Positions 38,202 through 48,314 of a stretch of DNA of 64,000 nucleotides are shown piece by piece. Every line of letters starts with the position of its first letter. Within the stretch, counting starts at the first letter, position 1. The notes beneath the pieces were generated by a model. It had not been told where the DNA came from. It made no database searches and saw only the letters and a list, made by a program, of their open reading frames with translations. A program made the translations under genes and the position numbers. Origin of the DNA: Pokkaliibacter plantistimulans (GTDB taxonomy: Bacteria; Pseudomonadota; Gammaproteobacteria; Pseudomonadales; Balneatricaceae); the NCBI RefSeq assembly GCF_003194385.1, contig NZ_LAPT01000062.1, positions 1 to 64,000 of the forward strand. Direction: 5' to 3'.

Positions 38202-38756
38202 TTAAGCCTTACCCATCAGCATTGGCCAGGCAGCCTTCACATAGATCAGCATCGACCACAGGGTAAGCAGTGTTGCTATATATAACCCGGCAATACCTAC
38301 CCAGCTTTCCCACGACCCTGGCAAAAATGCCAGCAGCACAATGAGCGCCCCCATTTGTGCCGTCGTCTTGATCTTCCCAATAAAAGACACCGCCACACTG
38401 GCACGTTTGCCCAACTCCGCCATCCATTCTCGCAAGGCCGAGATAAGAATTTCCCGGCCGATAATGACGCAGGCAGGAAGCGTCACCCAGGGGGTGGCGT
38501 AGGACTCCACCAGCATTACCAGAATGACGGCGACCATCAGCTTGTCCGCTACAGGGTCAAGGAAGGCGCCAAAGGGGGTTGCCTGATTCCACTTACGGGC
38601 AAGGTAGCCATCAAACCAGTCAGTGGCCCCAGCCAGCATGAAGATCAAGGCGCTGACCCACGGAGCCCAGCTGAATGGCAAATAGAACACGACAACAATC
38701 ACCGGGATCAGAACAACCCGAAATGCCGTCAGTAAATTGGGCAGATTAAGAATCAT
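38202..38756 (-). CDS. pgsA: CDP-diacylglycerol-glycerol-3-phosphate 3-phosphatidyltransferase
   Basis: The ATG at 38754-38756 gives [19 protein letters not shown] and 184 residues, the usual PgsA length; the frame upstream runs inside uvrC and is not used. The CDP-alcohol phosphotransferase motif [27 protein letters not shown] (read in parts) is complete with its aspartates. It makes phosphatidylglycerophosphate in the inner membrane. Its start overlaps the uvrC 3' end by 11 bp, as in other gammaproteobacteria. Confidence 0.96.
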   Translation of the reverse strand: MILNLPNLLTAFRVVLIPVIVVVFYLPFSWAPWVSALIFMLAGATDWFDGYLARKWNQATPFGAFLDPVADKLMVAVILVMLVESYATPWVTLPACVIIGREILISALREWMAELGKRASVAVSFIGKIKTTAQMGALIVLLAFLPGSWESWVGIAGLYIATLLTLWSMLIYVKAAWPMLMGKA

Positions 38757-40665
38757 GCTGCGTTTCAACCCCTCCCGGGTGCAGGTGATCGTAGATATCC
38801 TGGGCCAGCTGCTGACTGATCCCATCCACTTTGCATAGTTCTGCAATACTGGCGTGACGCACCCCTTGGATGCCGCCAAAATGTCGGTATAGCGCTTGCC
38901 GCCGCTTTGGCCCCACCCCGGCAATATCTTCCAGCGTGGACACGCGTCTGGCCTTATCGCGTCGAGCACGATGCCCAGTGATGGCAAAACGGTGAGCTTC
39001 GTCGCGAATCTGCTGGATCAGGTGCAACGCCGGTGATGCGCGATCCAGTACCAGCGGCGCATTCTCCCCCTCCAGCCACAAGGTTTCCAGCCCCGGTTTA
39101 CGAGTTGGCCCCTTGGCTACCCCCAGCAGTTGCATGGATTCAATGCCCAGCTCAGCCAGCACCTCACGTGCCTGGGTCATTTGTCCTTTGCCACCATCGA
39201 CCAGCAACACATCCGGCAATCGCTCACCTTCCTTCGTTAGGCGCCCATAGCGACGACTCAGTGCCTGGTGCATGGCTGCATAGTCATCACCGGCCTCGAC
39301 ACCTTCAATGTTGAAACGTCGATAGGCACTTTTAGCTGCCCCCTGGGGATTAAACACCACGCAGGATGCGACCGTTGCTTCGCCAAAACTGTGGCTGATA
39401 TCAAAACACTCCACCCGCTGTGGCAACTCATCCAGCCCCATGGCCTCCTGCAACGCGACAAAGCGCTGCAGCATATTGTCTTTGCCAGCCAGATAAGCGG
39501 CGAGGTTCTCCTGCGCATTGGTCAGTGCCAGCTTCAACCATTGCGTTTTGTCACCACGCTGCGGGCAACTCAGAGAAATACGCCGCCCCACTTGCTCCTG
39601 CAATGCATCAGCAATGACATCAGCGTCTTCAGGCAAATGGCTGAGCAGCACTTCACGAGGGTATTCCCGGCCCGAGGTACTGAGATAGAACTGCGGCAGG
39701 AAAGCAGACAGCAACTCCGGCTCACTGGCCTCTACGCTCAACTGCGGGTAGTAGGTACGCGAGCCCAGTATGCGCCCCTGCCTGACGTAAAGCACATGTA
39801 CACAGCCACCGCCCGGGCGCACATCGGCCGCAAACACATCGGCATCACCGGTCTGGCCATCAACGTATTGCTGTTCCTGCACTTTCTGCAGGCTGATGAT
39901 CTGATCGCGATAGCTGGCAGCCTGCTCGAAAGCCAATGACGCCGAGGCCTTTTCCATATCCTGCTGCAGCTCTTCCATCAAAGTGCGGTTGCGCCCTTCA
40001 AGGAACATGACGGCATGCTGCAGATCACGGCCGTAGTCTTCAGTACTGATGTATTCCACACAGGGCGCAGTACAGCGTTTGATCTGATACTGCAGACAAG
40101 GACGTGAGCGGTTGTTGAACACCGAATCTTCACAGGTACGCAGCCTGAACACCTTCTGCATCAACTGCAGGCTGTCGCGTACGGCACTGCTGCTGGGAAA
40201 GGGGCCGAAATAGCGCCCTTTCCGCCGCTGCGGTCCGCGGTGAAAGCGAATAGCCGGATAATCTTCCACCGTCGACAGGTAGATATACGGATAGGACTTA
40301 TCATCACGCAGCAGGATGTTGTACTGCGGTCGATACTTCTTGATGAGATTCTGTTCGAGTAACAGCGCTTCCGTTTCACTGTTGGTTACGGTGAACTGCA
40401 CACGGGCAATACGCTTGACCAGCGATTGTGTCTTCGGCGACAGGCCAGTGTTACGAAAATAGCTGCTGACCCTGGACTTCAGATCTGCCGCCTTGCCCAC
40501 GTAGAGGATCTGATCAGCCTGATCGAGCATCTGATAGACGCCGGGCTTGCGGGGCATATTGGCCAGCAGTGACGTTACATCCAGGCGCTGTGGTGCCTGA
40601 TCCAGTGACATGGGTTCAGTCACGTTGTCGGGGAGGTCAGATGGGAGTGAATGATTTACCGTCAT
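38746..40665 (-). CDS. uvrC: Excinuclease ABC subunit C
   Basis: Protein of 639 residues. After a 30-residue leader comes the GIY-YIG 3' nuclease ([20 protein letters not shown], about 40-60), then the UVR motif ([20 protein letters not shown]), the RNase H-like 5' nuclease domain ([20 protein letters not shown]), and the C-terminal helix-hairpin-helix pair ([21 protein letters not shown]). It cuts on both sides of DNA lesions together with UvrB. It overlaps pgsA, and no uvrY-type regulator gene lies upstream here. Confidence 0.97.
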   Translation of the reverse strand: MTVNHSLPSDLPDNVTEPMSLDQAPQRLDVTSLLANMPRKPGVYQMLDQADQILYVGKAADLKSRVSSYFRNTGLSPKTQSLVKRIARVQFTVTNSETEALLLEQNLIKKYRPQYNILLRDDKSYPYIYLSTVEDYPAIRFHRGPQRRKGRYFGPFPSSSAVRDSLQLMQKVFRLRTCEDSVFNNRSRPCLQYQIKRCTAPCVEYISTEDYGRDLQHAVMFLEGRNRTLMEELQQDMEKASASLAFEQAASYRDQIISLQKVQEQQYVDGQTGDADVFAADVRPGGGCVHVLYVRQGRILGSRTYYPQLSVEASEPELLSAFLPQFYLSTSGREYPREVLLSHLPEDADVIADALQEQVGRRISLSCPQRGDKTQWLKLALTNAQENLAAYLAGKDNMLQRFVALQEAMGLDELPQRVECFDISHSFGEATVASCVVFNPQGAAKSAYRRFNIEGVEAGDDYAAMHQALSRRYGRLTKEGERLPDVLLVDGGKGQMTQAREVLAELGIESMQLLGVAKGPTRKPGLETLWLEGENAPLVLDRASPALHLIQQIRDEAHRFAITGHRARRDKARRVSTLEDIAGVGPKRRQALYRHFGGIQGVRHASIAELCKVDGISQQLAQDIYDHLHPGGVETQHDS

Positions 40666-40727
40666 ACTTCTTTACATCCAGCCACGGCCCTGAGCGTACG
40701 CACCGCAGCAGTGTGAGCATTGAGTCA

Positions 40728-40988
40728 TCAGGTACCGCCGACTAACGAGGCCGGACTATAGCTTCGTTTGCGCTGCATAAATTCTTCCGCTGCTTCGGCA
40801 AATAACGAAGAGAGGGTGGCACGTGACCAGTCAGAGATCCCCGCCCCCTCGGACAACGAGACTTCGAGGTACACGCTGATCTCTGCGTAGTAAAACAGCA
40901 GGCTTTCATAACTGCGGGCGCGCTTTAGATTCTGCAAGGAGATACTGGCGCCATTCACAAGGATCTGATTGATATCTGTTTCTGACAT
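40728..40988 (-). CDS. Hypothetical small protein (86 aa)
   Basis: From the ATG at 40986-40988 the product begins MSETDINQILVNGASISLQN and is 86 residues, mainly helical, soluble, with a basic C-terminal tail (EEFMQRKRSYSPASL). An upstream in-frame extension of 23 residues looks unlike protein. I do not recognise a family. It lies 62 bp upstream of uvrC on the same strand and may share its transcript. Confidence 0.55.
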   Translation of the reverse strand: MSETDINQILVNGASISLQNLKRARSYESLLFYYAEISVYLEVSLSEGAGISDWSRATLSSLFAEAAEEFMQRKRSYSPASLVGGT

Positions 40989-41165
40989 GCCACTGGCCAA
41001 ATGGGACACGCTGTGTCTAAGATGAATGCACGAAGACTTTAACAGATTTCCTCTCACTTCACTCGTGCAACGCTTTGTGCCTGTATCAGTGCAGACCAGG
41101 GTTAAAGTTGTAAAGGGCTACGGAACGCCGTCACAAAGAAGTAACAAGGCTACTGGATTCCGTTT

Positions 41166-41969
41166 ATGGTTCATGAACTCGATTTTTCTCAGCTGGCAAT
41201 ACTGCTGATTGAGCCCTCCGCCTTGCAACGCAAGCTTATCTGCGACGCCCTGCACAAGGCAGGATGCAATGATATTGAGTCGGTAGCGGACCTCCCCGAA
41301 GCGCTGCAGCACATTGAACGCTATCCTCCTGATCTGGTGATTAGCGCACTCTATCTACCTTCAGGCACAGGCACAGAGCTGATTACCAAGATCAAGATGC
41401 TACCTGGCACAGATGATGTGGCATTCATGCTGATATCCAGCGAGCAGAAAGTCGAGCATCTTGATCCCATTCGGCAGGCAGGTGCCATTGCCATCCTGCC
41501 CAAGCCATTCACCATCGATGCGTTACGCAAAGCGCTTCAGGCCACCCTCGACTTCTTCAGCGCAGATGAATTGCTATTTAGCCATTACGATGTGGCAGAG
41601 CTGCACGTTATGGTGGTAGATGACAGCACGCTGTCGCGCAATCATATCGCTCGCCTGCTGCACAATATGGGGATCAAGCACGTCCACGAAGCGGGTAACG
41701 GGGCAGAGGCCCTGGCACTACTGAGCGAAGTGCCTGCCGACATGGTCGTGACAGATTACAACATGCCTGAAATGGATGGTGCCGAGCTGATCAGCGGTAT
41801 GCGTGAAGATCCGCAACTGAGCCACATTCCGGTATTGATGGTTACGTCTGAACAGAGCCAGTCGCGCCTGAGCGCCATTCGTCAGGCAGGCGTGGACGCC
41901 ATCTGTGACAAACCCTTTGACGTCAATGAGATGCGTCGTCTACTGCACTTAATGCTGGATGATGACTGA
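41166..41969 (+). CDS. Double receiver-domain protein, first receiver degenerate
   Basis: Protein of 267 residues made only of two response-regulator receiver domains (about 8-130 and 146-266). The second is complete: D152-D153 acidic pair, phospho-acceptor D197 in VTDYNMPEMDG, T227 and K249. The first has E16 only, alanine (A61) at the phosphorylation site in ISALYLP, but keeps K113. There is no output domain. It may be a phosphate sink or a protein-interaction adaptor as in CheY-like or type IV pilus systems. The 3' end overlaps the DUF1853 gene by 11 bp. Confidence 0.88.
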   Translation: MVHELDFSQLAILLIEPSALQRKLICDALHKAGCNDIESVADLPEALQHIERYPPDLVISALYLPSGTGTELITKIKMLPGTDDVAFMLISSEQKVEHLDPIRQAGAIAILPKPFTIDALRKALQATLDFFSADELLFSHYDVAELHVMVVDDSTLSRNHIARLLHNMGIKHVHEAGNGAEALALLSEVPADMVVTDYNMPEMDGAELISGMREDPQLSHIPVLMVTSEQSQSRLSAIRQAGVDAICDKPFDVNEMRRLLHLMLDDD

Positions 41970-42858
41970 ACAGCCTCCCTCCCTGACCGATACTCACCAT
42001 CCAACCATGCCGGGCAGAATGGCAGACCTGAAGTGGCTGCTGGACTGCCCGTCGCTGATGACAAGCCCCCACTGCTCAACCCTCTCTGAATGGCTCCCTG
42101 CCTACACACCGCCCTCACTACCGGCGTCACTCGCTCCGGCCAGACTCGGGCTCTACGCAGAGCAGCTTTTACATCATTATCTCGCCCACCATCCGGATAT
42201 TGAGCGTTTGCTCCACCCCCTGACGCTGAGGTATGAACGACGTACGCTGGGTGAGCTGGATTTTGTACTGCTTCGCAGGGATGGTTTGTGCCTTCACATT
42301 GAGTTGGCGGTGAAATGGTACCTGTACGTGCCCGAGCGGCAACAACAGGGTTTGGATGCCTATGTAGGCCCCGCTCAGCACGATACCTTACAACGTAAGT
42401 GGCGCCATCTTTTAGGGAAACAGCTTCCTGTCGCACACAGTCCTTTGGCTACCACACTGCTGAAAGAACGGGGCTTCCCCCCCATCAACCGCTCCATTGC
42501 CATTGTACCTGGCCTGTTGTTTTATCCATCGGATGAAAATCACTCGCCCCGGAACATCGATGATGAGATCAATCAACACCATCGTCGGGGCTGGTGGGTG
42601 GCAGAGAATGATCTGGATACGCTAGCAAGCCAACAACAGCGATATCAGGTGTTAAGCCATGCAATGTGGATGGCGGGAGCGTCTCCCGGCGCAGAGGTAC
42701 TGCTTGATATAGAGCAGCTGCAGAAGCGATGTGCCGATTTATCGCGACCAGTCCAGATCGTTTGCTTCAGCCAGGTAGAACAAGGCTGGCAGGAGCAAAG
42801 CCGAGGTTTTATTGTGCCTCGGCTCTGGCGACAACGAGCCTGTGCACAGGCACTCTGA
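41959..42858 (+). CDS. DUF1853 family protein
   Basis: Protein of 299 residues with the DUF1853 start (MADLKWLLDCPSLM near residue 21) and the motif RTLGELDFVLLRRDGLCLHIELAVKWYL (read in parts). The arrangement E-x-D...E-x-AVK in this segment recalls PD-(D/E)xK nuclease cores, so a nuclease fold is possible; no activity is known. The start overlaps the double-receiver gene by 11 bp, which suggests translational coupling. The stop is directly next to the convergent dehydrogenase stop. Confidence 0.8.
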   Translation: MMTEQPPSLTDTHHPTMPGRMADLKWLLDCPSLMTSPHCSTLSEWLPAYTPPSLPASLAPARLGLYAEQLLHHYLAHHPDIERLLHPLTLRYERRTLGELDFVLLRRDGLCLHIELAVKWYLYVPERQQQGLDAYVGPAQHDTLQRKWRHLLGKQLPVAHSPLATTLLKERGFPPINRSIAIVPGLLFYPSDENHSPRNIDDEINQHHRRGWWVAENDLDTLASQQQRYQVLSHAMWMAGASPGAEVLLDIEQLQKRCADLSRPVQIVCFSQVEQGWQEQSRGFIVPRLWRQRACAQAL

Positions 42859-43734
42859 TCAACGCTGTTTGAACGCATCCAGCCGTTTGATCAGGCTGGA
42901 TGTATCCCAGCGCCCACCACCCAGGCTCTGTACTTCCGCATAGAACTGATCCACCAACGCGGTCAGCGGCAGATGAGCCCCCTGTTTGCGCGCCTCATTG
43001 AGTGCAATGGAAAGATCCTTGCGCATCCAGTCAACAGCAAAGCCATAATCGAATTTATCTTCCAGCATGGTCTTGGAGCGATTTTCCATCTGCCACGACT
43101 GAGCCGCACCCTTGCTGATGACCTCAACCACAGCCTCAGCATCCAGACCTACCGTCTTGGCAAAATGCAAACCTTCCGATAGTCCCTGAACAATACCGGC
43201 GATGCAGATCTGGTTGACCATTTTGGCTAGCTGTCCGGCACCGACCGCTCCTATCAGGCGGGCCTGGCGGGCAAAACAGCGAATCACAGGTTCTGCCCTG
43301 TCAAATACCTCCTGATCACCACCCACCATCACCGTCAGTACACCATTCTCTGCCCCTGCCTGACCACCAGATACAGGAGCATCGAGAAAATGACTGCCTT
43401 GTTGCTGAGCTGCCTGATACAACTCACGAGCAACCTCAGCCGAGGCGGTTGTGTGATCAACCAGAATGGCACCTGCCTTTAAACCTTTAAGTGCCCCCTG
43501 CTCGCCCAGAATGACTTCACGCAGGTCGTTATCATTGCCCACACAACAGAACACTATCTCTGCGCCTTCAGCGGCAGCAGCGGGGGTTATGCCCAGCGTA
43601 CCACCATAGGTTTCCACCCATGCCTCGGCCTTGCTTTGCGTTCTGTTGTAAACCGCAACCTGGTGACCAGCCTTCTGCAAATGCCCAGCCATGGGATAAC
43701 CCATTACACCCAGCCCGATAAAAGCGACGTTCAT
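42859..43734 (-). CDS. 3-hydroxyisobutyrate dehydrogenase-family NAD(P) oxidoreductase
   Basis: Protein of 291 residues. The Rossmann motif GLGVMG is at 7-12, the substrate-binding motif is DAPVSGGQAGAENG, and the catalytic lysine is in GAGQLAKMVNQ. This is the beta-hydroxyacid dehydrogenase family (3-hydroxyisobutyrate, tartronate semialdehyde, succinic semialdehyde or 6-phosphogluconate-like substrates). The substrate cannot be read from sequence and no pathway genes are adjacent. The stop codon touches that of the convergent DUF1853 gene with no base between. Confidence 0.88.
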   Translation of the reverse strand: MNVAFIGLGVMGYPMAGHLQKAGHQVAVYNRTQSKAEAWVETYGGTLGITPAAAAEGAEIVFCCVGNDNDLREVILGEQGALKGLKAGAILVDHTTASAEVARELYQAAQQQGSHFLDAPVSGGQAGAENGVLTVMVGGDQEVFDRAEPVIRCFARQARLIGAVGAGQLAKMVNQICIAGIVQGLSEGLHFAKTVGLDAEAVVEVISKGAAQSWQMENRSKTMLEDKFDYGFAVDWMRKDLSIALNEARKQGAHLPLTALVDQFYAEVQSLGGGRWDTSSLIKRLDAFKQR

Positions 43735-43907
43735 CGTTATGCTTACTCCCTAGGATTAATTACAGATGGGGAAGAGTTCAGCCAACCTGCCCGCACTCAA
43801 CCGAGCAGATGAAGATACAGCCTACAATTTGAATGAGGACTTATGTATCACATATCCTATTGCCCACTTCAAATTTACTTCTGCCCCACGTTAGAGGTCT
43901 TAGCTTG

Positions 43908-44429
43908 ATGTCCTGGCCAGTTCGTATCGCCCTGAGCATGTTCATGACTCTGCTCTCCTTGCAACCCGTCTCTGCTCTGGCAGCGGACCTGAACGACATT
44001 ACCGCCTCCGCGGTAGTCACTGAACAGGGTGAGCAGCCAGACTGGACATCACTTCAGGGCAAATGGCTGCTGATAAACTTCTGGGCCACGTGGTGCCCAC
44101 CCTGTGTGCAGGAATTGCCGGCGTTAGATCATCTCTATACCGCTCTGCATAAAGATATCCCGTTCGCCGTCGTTGCCATTAATCTTGGCGACCAACCTGA
44201 ACAACTATCGGCATTCTGGCAAAAGATGGCCTGGCATCCCGATATGCCAGTTATGAGTGATCCGGATAACAGCCTGTTATCCGCCCTCAGCCTGGGTGGC
44301 CTACCCAGCAGCTGGCTAGTAAATCCGCAGGGTCAGGTAGTGGAAAACATCACGGGCATCCGCCCCTGGGATGCGCCAGAGACCGTCAACAAGATCAAGG
44401 GACTGGTAGAGGGGACAGCGACACCCTGA
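43908..44429 (+). CDS. TlpA-like periplasmic thiol-disulfide protein
   Basis: The ATG at 43908 (MSWPVRIALSMFMTLLSLQP) gives 173 residues with a signal peptide ending at about ALAA. An AGAGG ribosome site lies nine bases upstream. The thioredoxin fold has the redox motif WATWCPPCVQE and a cis-proline region GGLPSSWLV. Proteins of this type keep thiols reduced in the periplasm, often for cytochrome c maturation. No partner gene (ccm, dsbD) lies nearby. Confidence 0.87.
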   Translation: MSWPVRIALSMFMTLLSLQPVSALAADLNDITASAVVTEQGEQPDWTSLQGKWLLINFWATWCPPCVQELPALDHLYTALHKDIPFAVVAINLGDQPEQLSAFWQKMAWHPDMPVMSDPDNSLLSALSLGGLPSSWLVNPQGQVVENITGIRPWDAPETVNKIKGLVEGTATP

Positions 44430-44537
44430 AGGATACAGGGCGTCAAAACTCAGCCAGCTAGAATACTGGAGGCGAGCTGTACTGAAGCCCCTCACAGCAC
44501 TTCCTGCTGAGGCGGCACAGTTAAGGACAATGCTCTT

Positions 44538-45290
44538 TTAGCTGTTGTCAGCCGACAACGAAGCCAACAGCGCAGTGACCATCTGTGCAGAATGCCCGGC
44601 CGCTTTGGGCAGATACTGTTCAAAGCTGATATTGGACTCCTTGCCTGCAATATCCGACAGAGAGCGGATGATCAGGAAAGGGGTACTAAACTGATGGCAT
44701 ACCTGAGCAATAGCAGCGGCTTCCATCTCCACCGCCTTCATGTGCGGAAAGGTTGCCCGGGTTCTAGCCACGCGCTCTGGATCATTCATAAAACTATCAC
44801 CAGTCGCAATTTCACCTTCGACGATTTGCTGCTCAGCAGCGTTCACACTGGCGATTGCCGTTTTGGCCAGTGTCACCAGCTTGTCATCTGGCATGAACTG
44901 AGCAGGTAAACCTGGCACCTGACCGGGCGCGTAACCGAAAATGGTGACGTCCACATCATGGTGATAGACCGCCGATGAGACAACCACATCACCCACATTC
45001 AGACTGCTGTCAAAGCCCCCGGCAGAACCGGTATTGATGACATAATCAGGGCGATGACGCTCCAGTACCAGCGTGGTTGACATGGCAGCGTTAACTTTGC
45101 CAATCCCAGACTTGAGCAGCACCACGTCCACGCCATTCAATACTCCTGTGGAGAACTCATAACCGGCATAGGTCTGGGTATCGCGCTGCTCGAGCAGACT
45201 ACGTAGCAGCTCCACCTCCTCCTCCATCGCCCCGATCACTGCGACCTTCGGGCGCGTCTGGCTCTTGATTCCGCTCAACTCGGCAGTCAT
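44538..45290 (-). CDS. mtnN: 5'-methylthioadenosine/S-adenosylhomocysteine nucleosidase
   Basis: The ATG at 45288-45290 gives [20 protein letters not shown]; a long in-frame extension upstream covers luxS and is not real. The 250-residue protein has [29 protein letters not shown] and [11 protein letters not shown], the nucleosidase signature with its catalytic acid and base (Glu and Asp). It removes adenine from MTA and SAH, giving S-ribosylhomocysteine, the substrate of LuxS. It is divergent from luxS, with 133 bp in between. Confidence 0.95.
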   Translation of the reverse strand: MTAELSGIKSQTRPKVAVIGAMEEEVELLRSLLEQRDTQTYAGYEFSTGVLNGVDVVLLKSGIGKVNAAMSTTLVLERHRPDYVINTGSAGGFDSSLNVGDVVVSSAVYHHDVDVTIFGYAPGQVPGLPAQFMPDDKLVTLAKTAIASVNAAEQQIVEGEIATGDSFMNDPERVARTRATFPHMKAVEMEAAAIAQVCHQFSTPFLIIRSLSDIAGKESNISFEQYLPKAAGHSAQMVTALLASLSADNS

Positions 45291-45423
45291 ATCACTATCC
45301 TGAAAGAATGATGTTGGAGAAAACCCGCATCTTAGCAAATGGTGCCGACCAGCCCAATGCATCATGCAAGGCTGCTGGTATATACTGCGCCGATCAACTT
45401 TACTAAGCCTGGATGGATTGCAT

Positions 45424-45936
45424 ATGCCTCTTTTAGACAGCTTCCGCGTCGACCACACCCGCATGAACGCGCCCGCGGTACGCGTAGCTAAGTCGATGAA
45501 GACCCCCAAGGGTGACAACATCACGGTTTTCGATCTGCGTTTCTGCCTGCCCAACAAAGAAATCCTGTCGGAAAAAGGCATCCATACGCTGGAGCATTTG
45601 TTTGCCGGCTTTATGCGTGATCACCTGAATGGTGAGCATGTTGAAATTATCGACATTTCCCCAATGGGCTGCAGAACAGGTTTCTATATGAGCCTGATCG
45701 GCACGCCCAGTGAGCAGCAGGTAGCAGATGCCTGGAAAGCGGCCATGGAAGACGTCACTCAGGTTAAAACCATGCAGGATATTCCTGAGCTGAACGAATA
45801 CCAGTGCGGCACCTATGAAATGCACTCGCTGACCGAAGCTCAGGAAATCGCTCGTAACGTGGTCGAGCGTGGCATTCTGGTCAACAGCAACGACGAGCTC
45901 TATCTGAGCGAAGATTTCTTGAAACTGCACAGCTGA
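45424..45936 (+). CDS. luxS: S-ribosylhomocysteine lyase (autoinducer-2 synthesis)
   Basis: The ATG at 45424 gives [20 protein letters not shown] and 170 residues, the standard LuxS length. Metal ligands are the histidines of [10 protein letters not shown] and the cysteine in [11 protein letters not shown]; the other catalytic cysteine is in GCRTGFYM. It splits S-ribosylhomocysteine into homocysteine and the AI-2 precursor DPD. It takes the product of the divergent mtnN gene. A terminator (45981-46006) follows. Confidence 0.97.
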   Translation: MPLLDSFRVDHTRMNAPAVRVAKSMKTPKGDNITVFDLRFCLPNKEILSEKGIHTLEHLFAGFMRDHLNGEHVEIIDISPMGCRTGFYMSLIGTPSEQQVADAWKAAMEDVTQVKTMQDIPELNEYQCGTYEMHSLTEAQEIARNVVERGILVNSNDELYLSEDFLKLHS

Positions 45937-45980
45937 GACATACCGCCCTGGCTGGCAATCATGTCGTAGCACTGTAAATA

Positions 45981-46006
45981 CAAAAGCCCGGACAACCGGG
46001 CTTTTG
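45981..46006 (+). terminator. Intrinsic terminator after luxS
   Basis: CAAAAGCCCGG (45981-45991) pairs with CCGGGCTTTTG (45996-46006), with a 4-base loop and flanking A and T tracts. Confidence 0.9.
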
Positions 46007-46161
46007 TGCATTTTAACCTGTCAGAGCCTGGGTCCGGAGCATTACCAACCCTACTTACAGGTCTTAATTCAACATGATCAACACAGATGATTTATCGCTT
46101 GTATGCCTCGCACAGATATCCAAGCCCAACACGCTGTTTGATCAACTCCTCCACAAAGTAG

Positions 46162-46500
46162 TCAGTGCACAGAGAACCTGGGTACGTAATGTCCTTGCTC
46201 AACACTCTGGAAGTACTGTGGAATTTCCTCATGATCAACATCAAGGAAGTCATCGTAGTCCCTGAGATTGACCTCCGATATATACAAGTGGTCCTGAGTA
46301 TCGCCGGATAGAATCACATAGAAAGGCTGATCAGCTTCCAAAGGAGGTTTGCCCTCATTACTCAAATTGGCATTGACCTCATTCAGCACGGCCTGATCCA
46401 GTGCATAGGCATAATCAACATCCACGATAACGCCTCGGTAGCCGAGGTATCTGTGCTGTACAATCTGCCCTATCGCGTATTTCGCCTGACGGTATTGCAT
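46162..46500 (-). CDS. hspQ: HspQ-like heat shock / hemimethylated DNA-binding domain protein
   Basis: The ATG at 46498-46500 gives MQYRQAKYAIGQIVQHRYLG and 112 residues. The segment KYAIGQIVQHRYLGYRGVIVDVD and DQPFYVILSGDTQDHLYISEVNL (read in parts) match the HspQ/YccV fold, including the conserved W/F-Y-x-V strand. E. coli HspQ modulates Lon and cell-cycle DNA binding. The acidic C-terminus ends in HYVPRFSVH, and the central helix is longer than in E. coli. The gap 46501-46714 holds nothing I can name. Confidence 0.8.
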   Translation of the reverse strand: MQYRQAKYAIGQIVQHRYLGYRGVIVDVDYAYALDQAVLNEVNANLSNEGKPPLEADQPFYVILSGDTQDHLYISEVNLRDYDDFLDVDHEEIPQYFQSVEQGHYVPRFSVH

Positions 46501-46714
46501 AACATTTCCTCCGCTGGAGGTCTGTTGCAACAACCTTCCTGTAGGGAACCCCTAGAGGAAATGCAGAATTACAGACCTTGATGATTTTCTTCTATCTCGC
46601 ACTCACTCCTACTAACACGTCTACTCACTCATCTCTCAACGAATAAAAGCGGATAACCGTCTGGTTACCTTACCGGTAGCATCGCAGCAAAGTCACCTGC
46701 AACCGCACCGATAG

Positions 46715-47461
46715 TTAATTAATCGGCATTAACGCAGGAAAATTCCAGCCTAATTTTGAAAAAAGCGTCATTGCGTCTTCATCTGGCAGCGTTGTTAGAC
46801 TCAAAGGCACACCCGTTAACGGGTGTGACAAACGCATGCCGATGGCAAATAACGCCAGCCTGTGCCAGTTGAAATGATCTCTGAACAGCCTGTTGTGACG
46901 CCCCTCACCATGAGTCGTATCGCCAACAATGGGGTGAAATATGTGCTTCATGTGGCGGCGCAACTGGTGTTGTCGGCCAGTATGAGGCTGCAGATGCACA
47001 AGGCTGTAACGCGCTTCGGGGTAACGGCCAACAGGAATAGACAATGTCACCTGAGCTAGTGGCGAATAACTGGTTTTGGCTTCTTGCGGCTCCTTATTTT
47101 TGCTGGTTCGGGGGTCGTCATAGTCGTCATCCTCCACCGTCAGTGGATAATCAATATAGCCAGCTTCTCCAACATGTCCCCGTGTCACAGCCAGATAATG
47201 CTTGCTGACCTCCCCTACGGTGAATTGCTCAGTAAGCAGACGTGCTACCTCAGAATTGAATGCCAACACCATAACGCCAGCCGTTGGCCGATCCAGCCGA
47301 TGCACCGGAAACACATGCTGACACAATTGGTTACGCACTGTTTGCAGCACAAACTCTGTCTCGCCCGGTGAACGAAAAGATCGATGCACCAGCATGTCAG
47401 CTGGCTTATAGACAGCAACCATGGCCTCATCGCGATAAAGAATGGGTAGCTGAGTAGCCAT
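46715..47461 (-). CDS. truC: tRNA pseudouridine synthase TruC
   Basis: Protein of 248 residues of the RluA family. The catalytic aspartate lies in HRLDRPTAGVMVL. The start with LYRDEAMVAVYKPADMLVHRS and the RYSLVHLQPHTGRQHQLRRH segment (read in parts) are closer to TruC than to RluA/RluD, and there is no S4 domain. TruC modifies U65 of some tRNAs. Synteny gives no more clue. Confidence 0.88.
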   Translation of the reverse strand: MATQLPILYRDEAMVAVYKPADMLVHRSFRSPGETEFVLQTVRNQLCQHVFPVHRLDRPTAGVMVLAFNSEVARLLTEQFTVGEVSKHYLAVTRGHVGEAGYIDYPLTVEDDDYDDPRTSKNKEPQEAKTSYSPLAQVTLSIPVGRYPEARYSLVHLQPHTGRQHQLRRHMKHIFHPIVGDTTHGEGRHNRLFRDHFNWHRLALFAIGMRLSHPLTGVPLSLTTLPDEDAMTLFSKLGWNFPALMPIN

Positions 47462-47649
47462 GAAATCCCCCTGAGAATGGCAGGCGGCGGATGGTGAGGG
47501 CTTTGAAATTCCCTGTCAACGCCTCAATCTACTTGCATCAACTACGGCGCACAGTTAAAAACTAGCTGCCATAACTCCGTTTTACCCTAGTGCGCGGTTG
47601 GCTTCGCCAATTCGTCGCCACACAGATTCGAGCGATCCAAGGAGAGTCT

Positions 47650-48312
47650 ATGCCTATTAGATCCGTTCCCCACTCGCAAGTGTTGTCAACGCAGGTTGCC
47701 AACAAGGCGATTCGTAATACCTACACCTTGCTGTCAATGACACTGGTGTTCAGTGCTGTTTGCGCAGCGGTTTCCACTTCAATGCAGGTCGGTCTGCACC
47801 CCTTACTTAATCTGGTCATCATGATTGGCTTGTTGTTCGCCATTCAGTGGCAGCGTAACTCCGTCATCGCATTGCCACTGACGTTTGCCTTCACTGGCTT
47901 TGCGGGCTTCACGCTTGGCCCAATTCTCAACATGTACCTGGCGATGGCTAATGGCGGTGAAGTCATAATGACCGCACTGGGTCTGACTGGAATCATCTTT
48001 GCTGGCCTGTCTGCCTATGCACTTACCACTCGCAAGGACTTCAGCTTTATGCGCGGATTCCTGCTGGTGGGTATCCTGGCCGTCGTTGGCGCCAGCATTG
48101 CAAATATTTTCCTGCATATGCCTGGCTTGCAGTTGGCAATTGCGGCAGCGGCGGTCATCGTGTTCTCCGGATTCATTCTGTATGACACCAGCAACATGAT
48201 TCACAGCGGTGAAACTAACTATGTGCTGATGACTGTCAGCCAGTTTCTGAACATCCTCAACCTGTTTACAGCACTGCTGCAGCTGGTTGGTGCGTTCAGC
48301 AGCGACGACTGA
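47650..48312 (+). CDS. Bax inhibitor-1 / YccA family membrane protein
   Basis: The ATG at 47650 with GGAG eight bases upstream gives MPIRSVPHSQVLSTQVANKA and 220 residues. Seven hydrophobic helices and the late VIVFSGFILYDTSNMIH, with its conserved aspartate, are BI-1/YccA hallmarks. E. coli YccA inhibits the FtsH protease. As in Pseudomonas and E. coli, tus genes follow directly, with tusD starting two bases after the stop. Confidence 0.92.
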   Translation: MPIRSVPHSQVLSTQVANKAIRNTYTLLSMTLVFSAVCAAVSTSMQVGLHPLLNLVIMIGLLFAIQWQRNSVIALPLTFAFTGFAGFTLGPILNMYLAMANGGEVIMTALGLTGIIFAGLSAYALTTRKDFSFMRGFLLVGILAVVGASIANIFLHMPGLQLAIAAAAVIVFSGFILYDTSNMIHSGETNYVLMTVSQFLNILNLFTALLQLVGAFSSDD

Positions 48313-48314
48313 TA

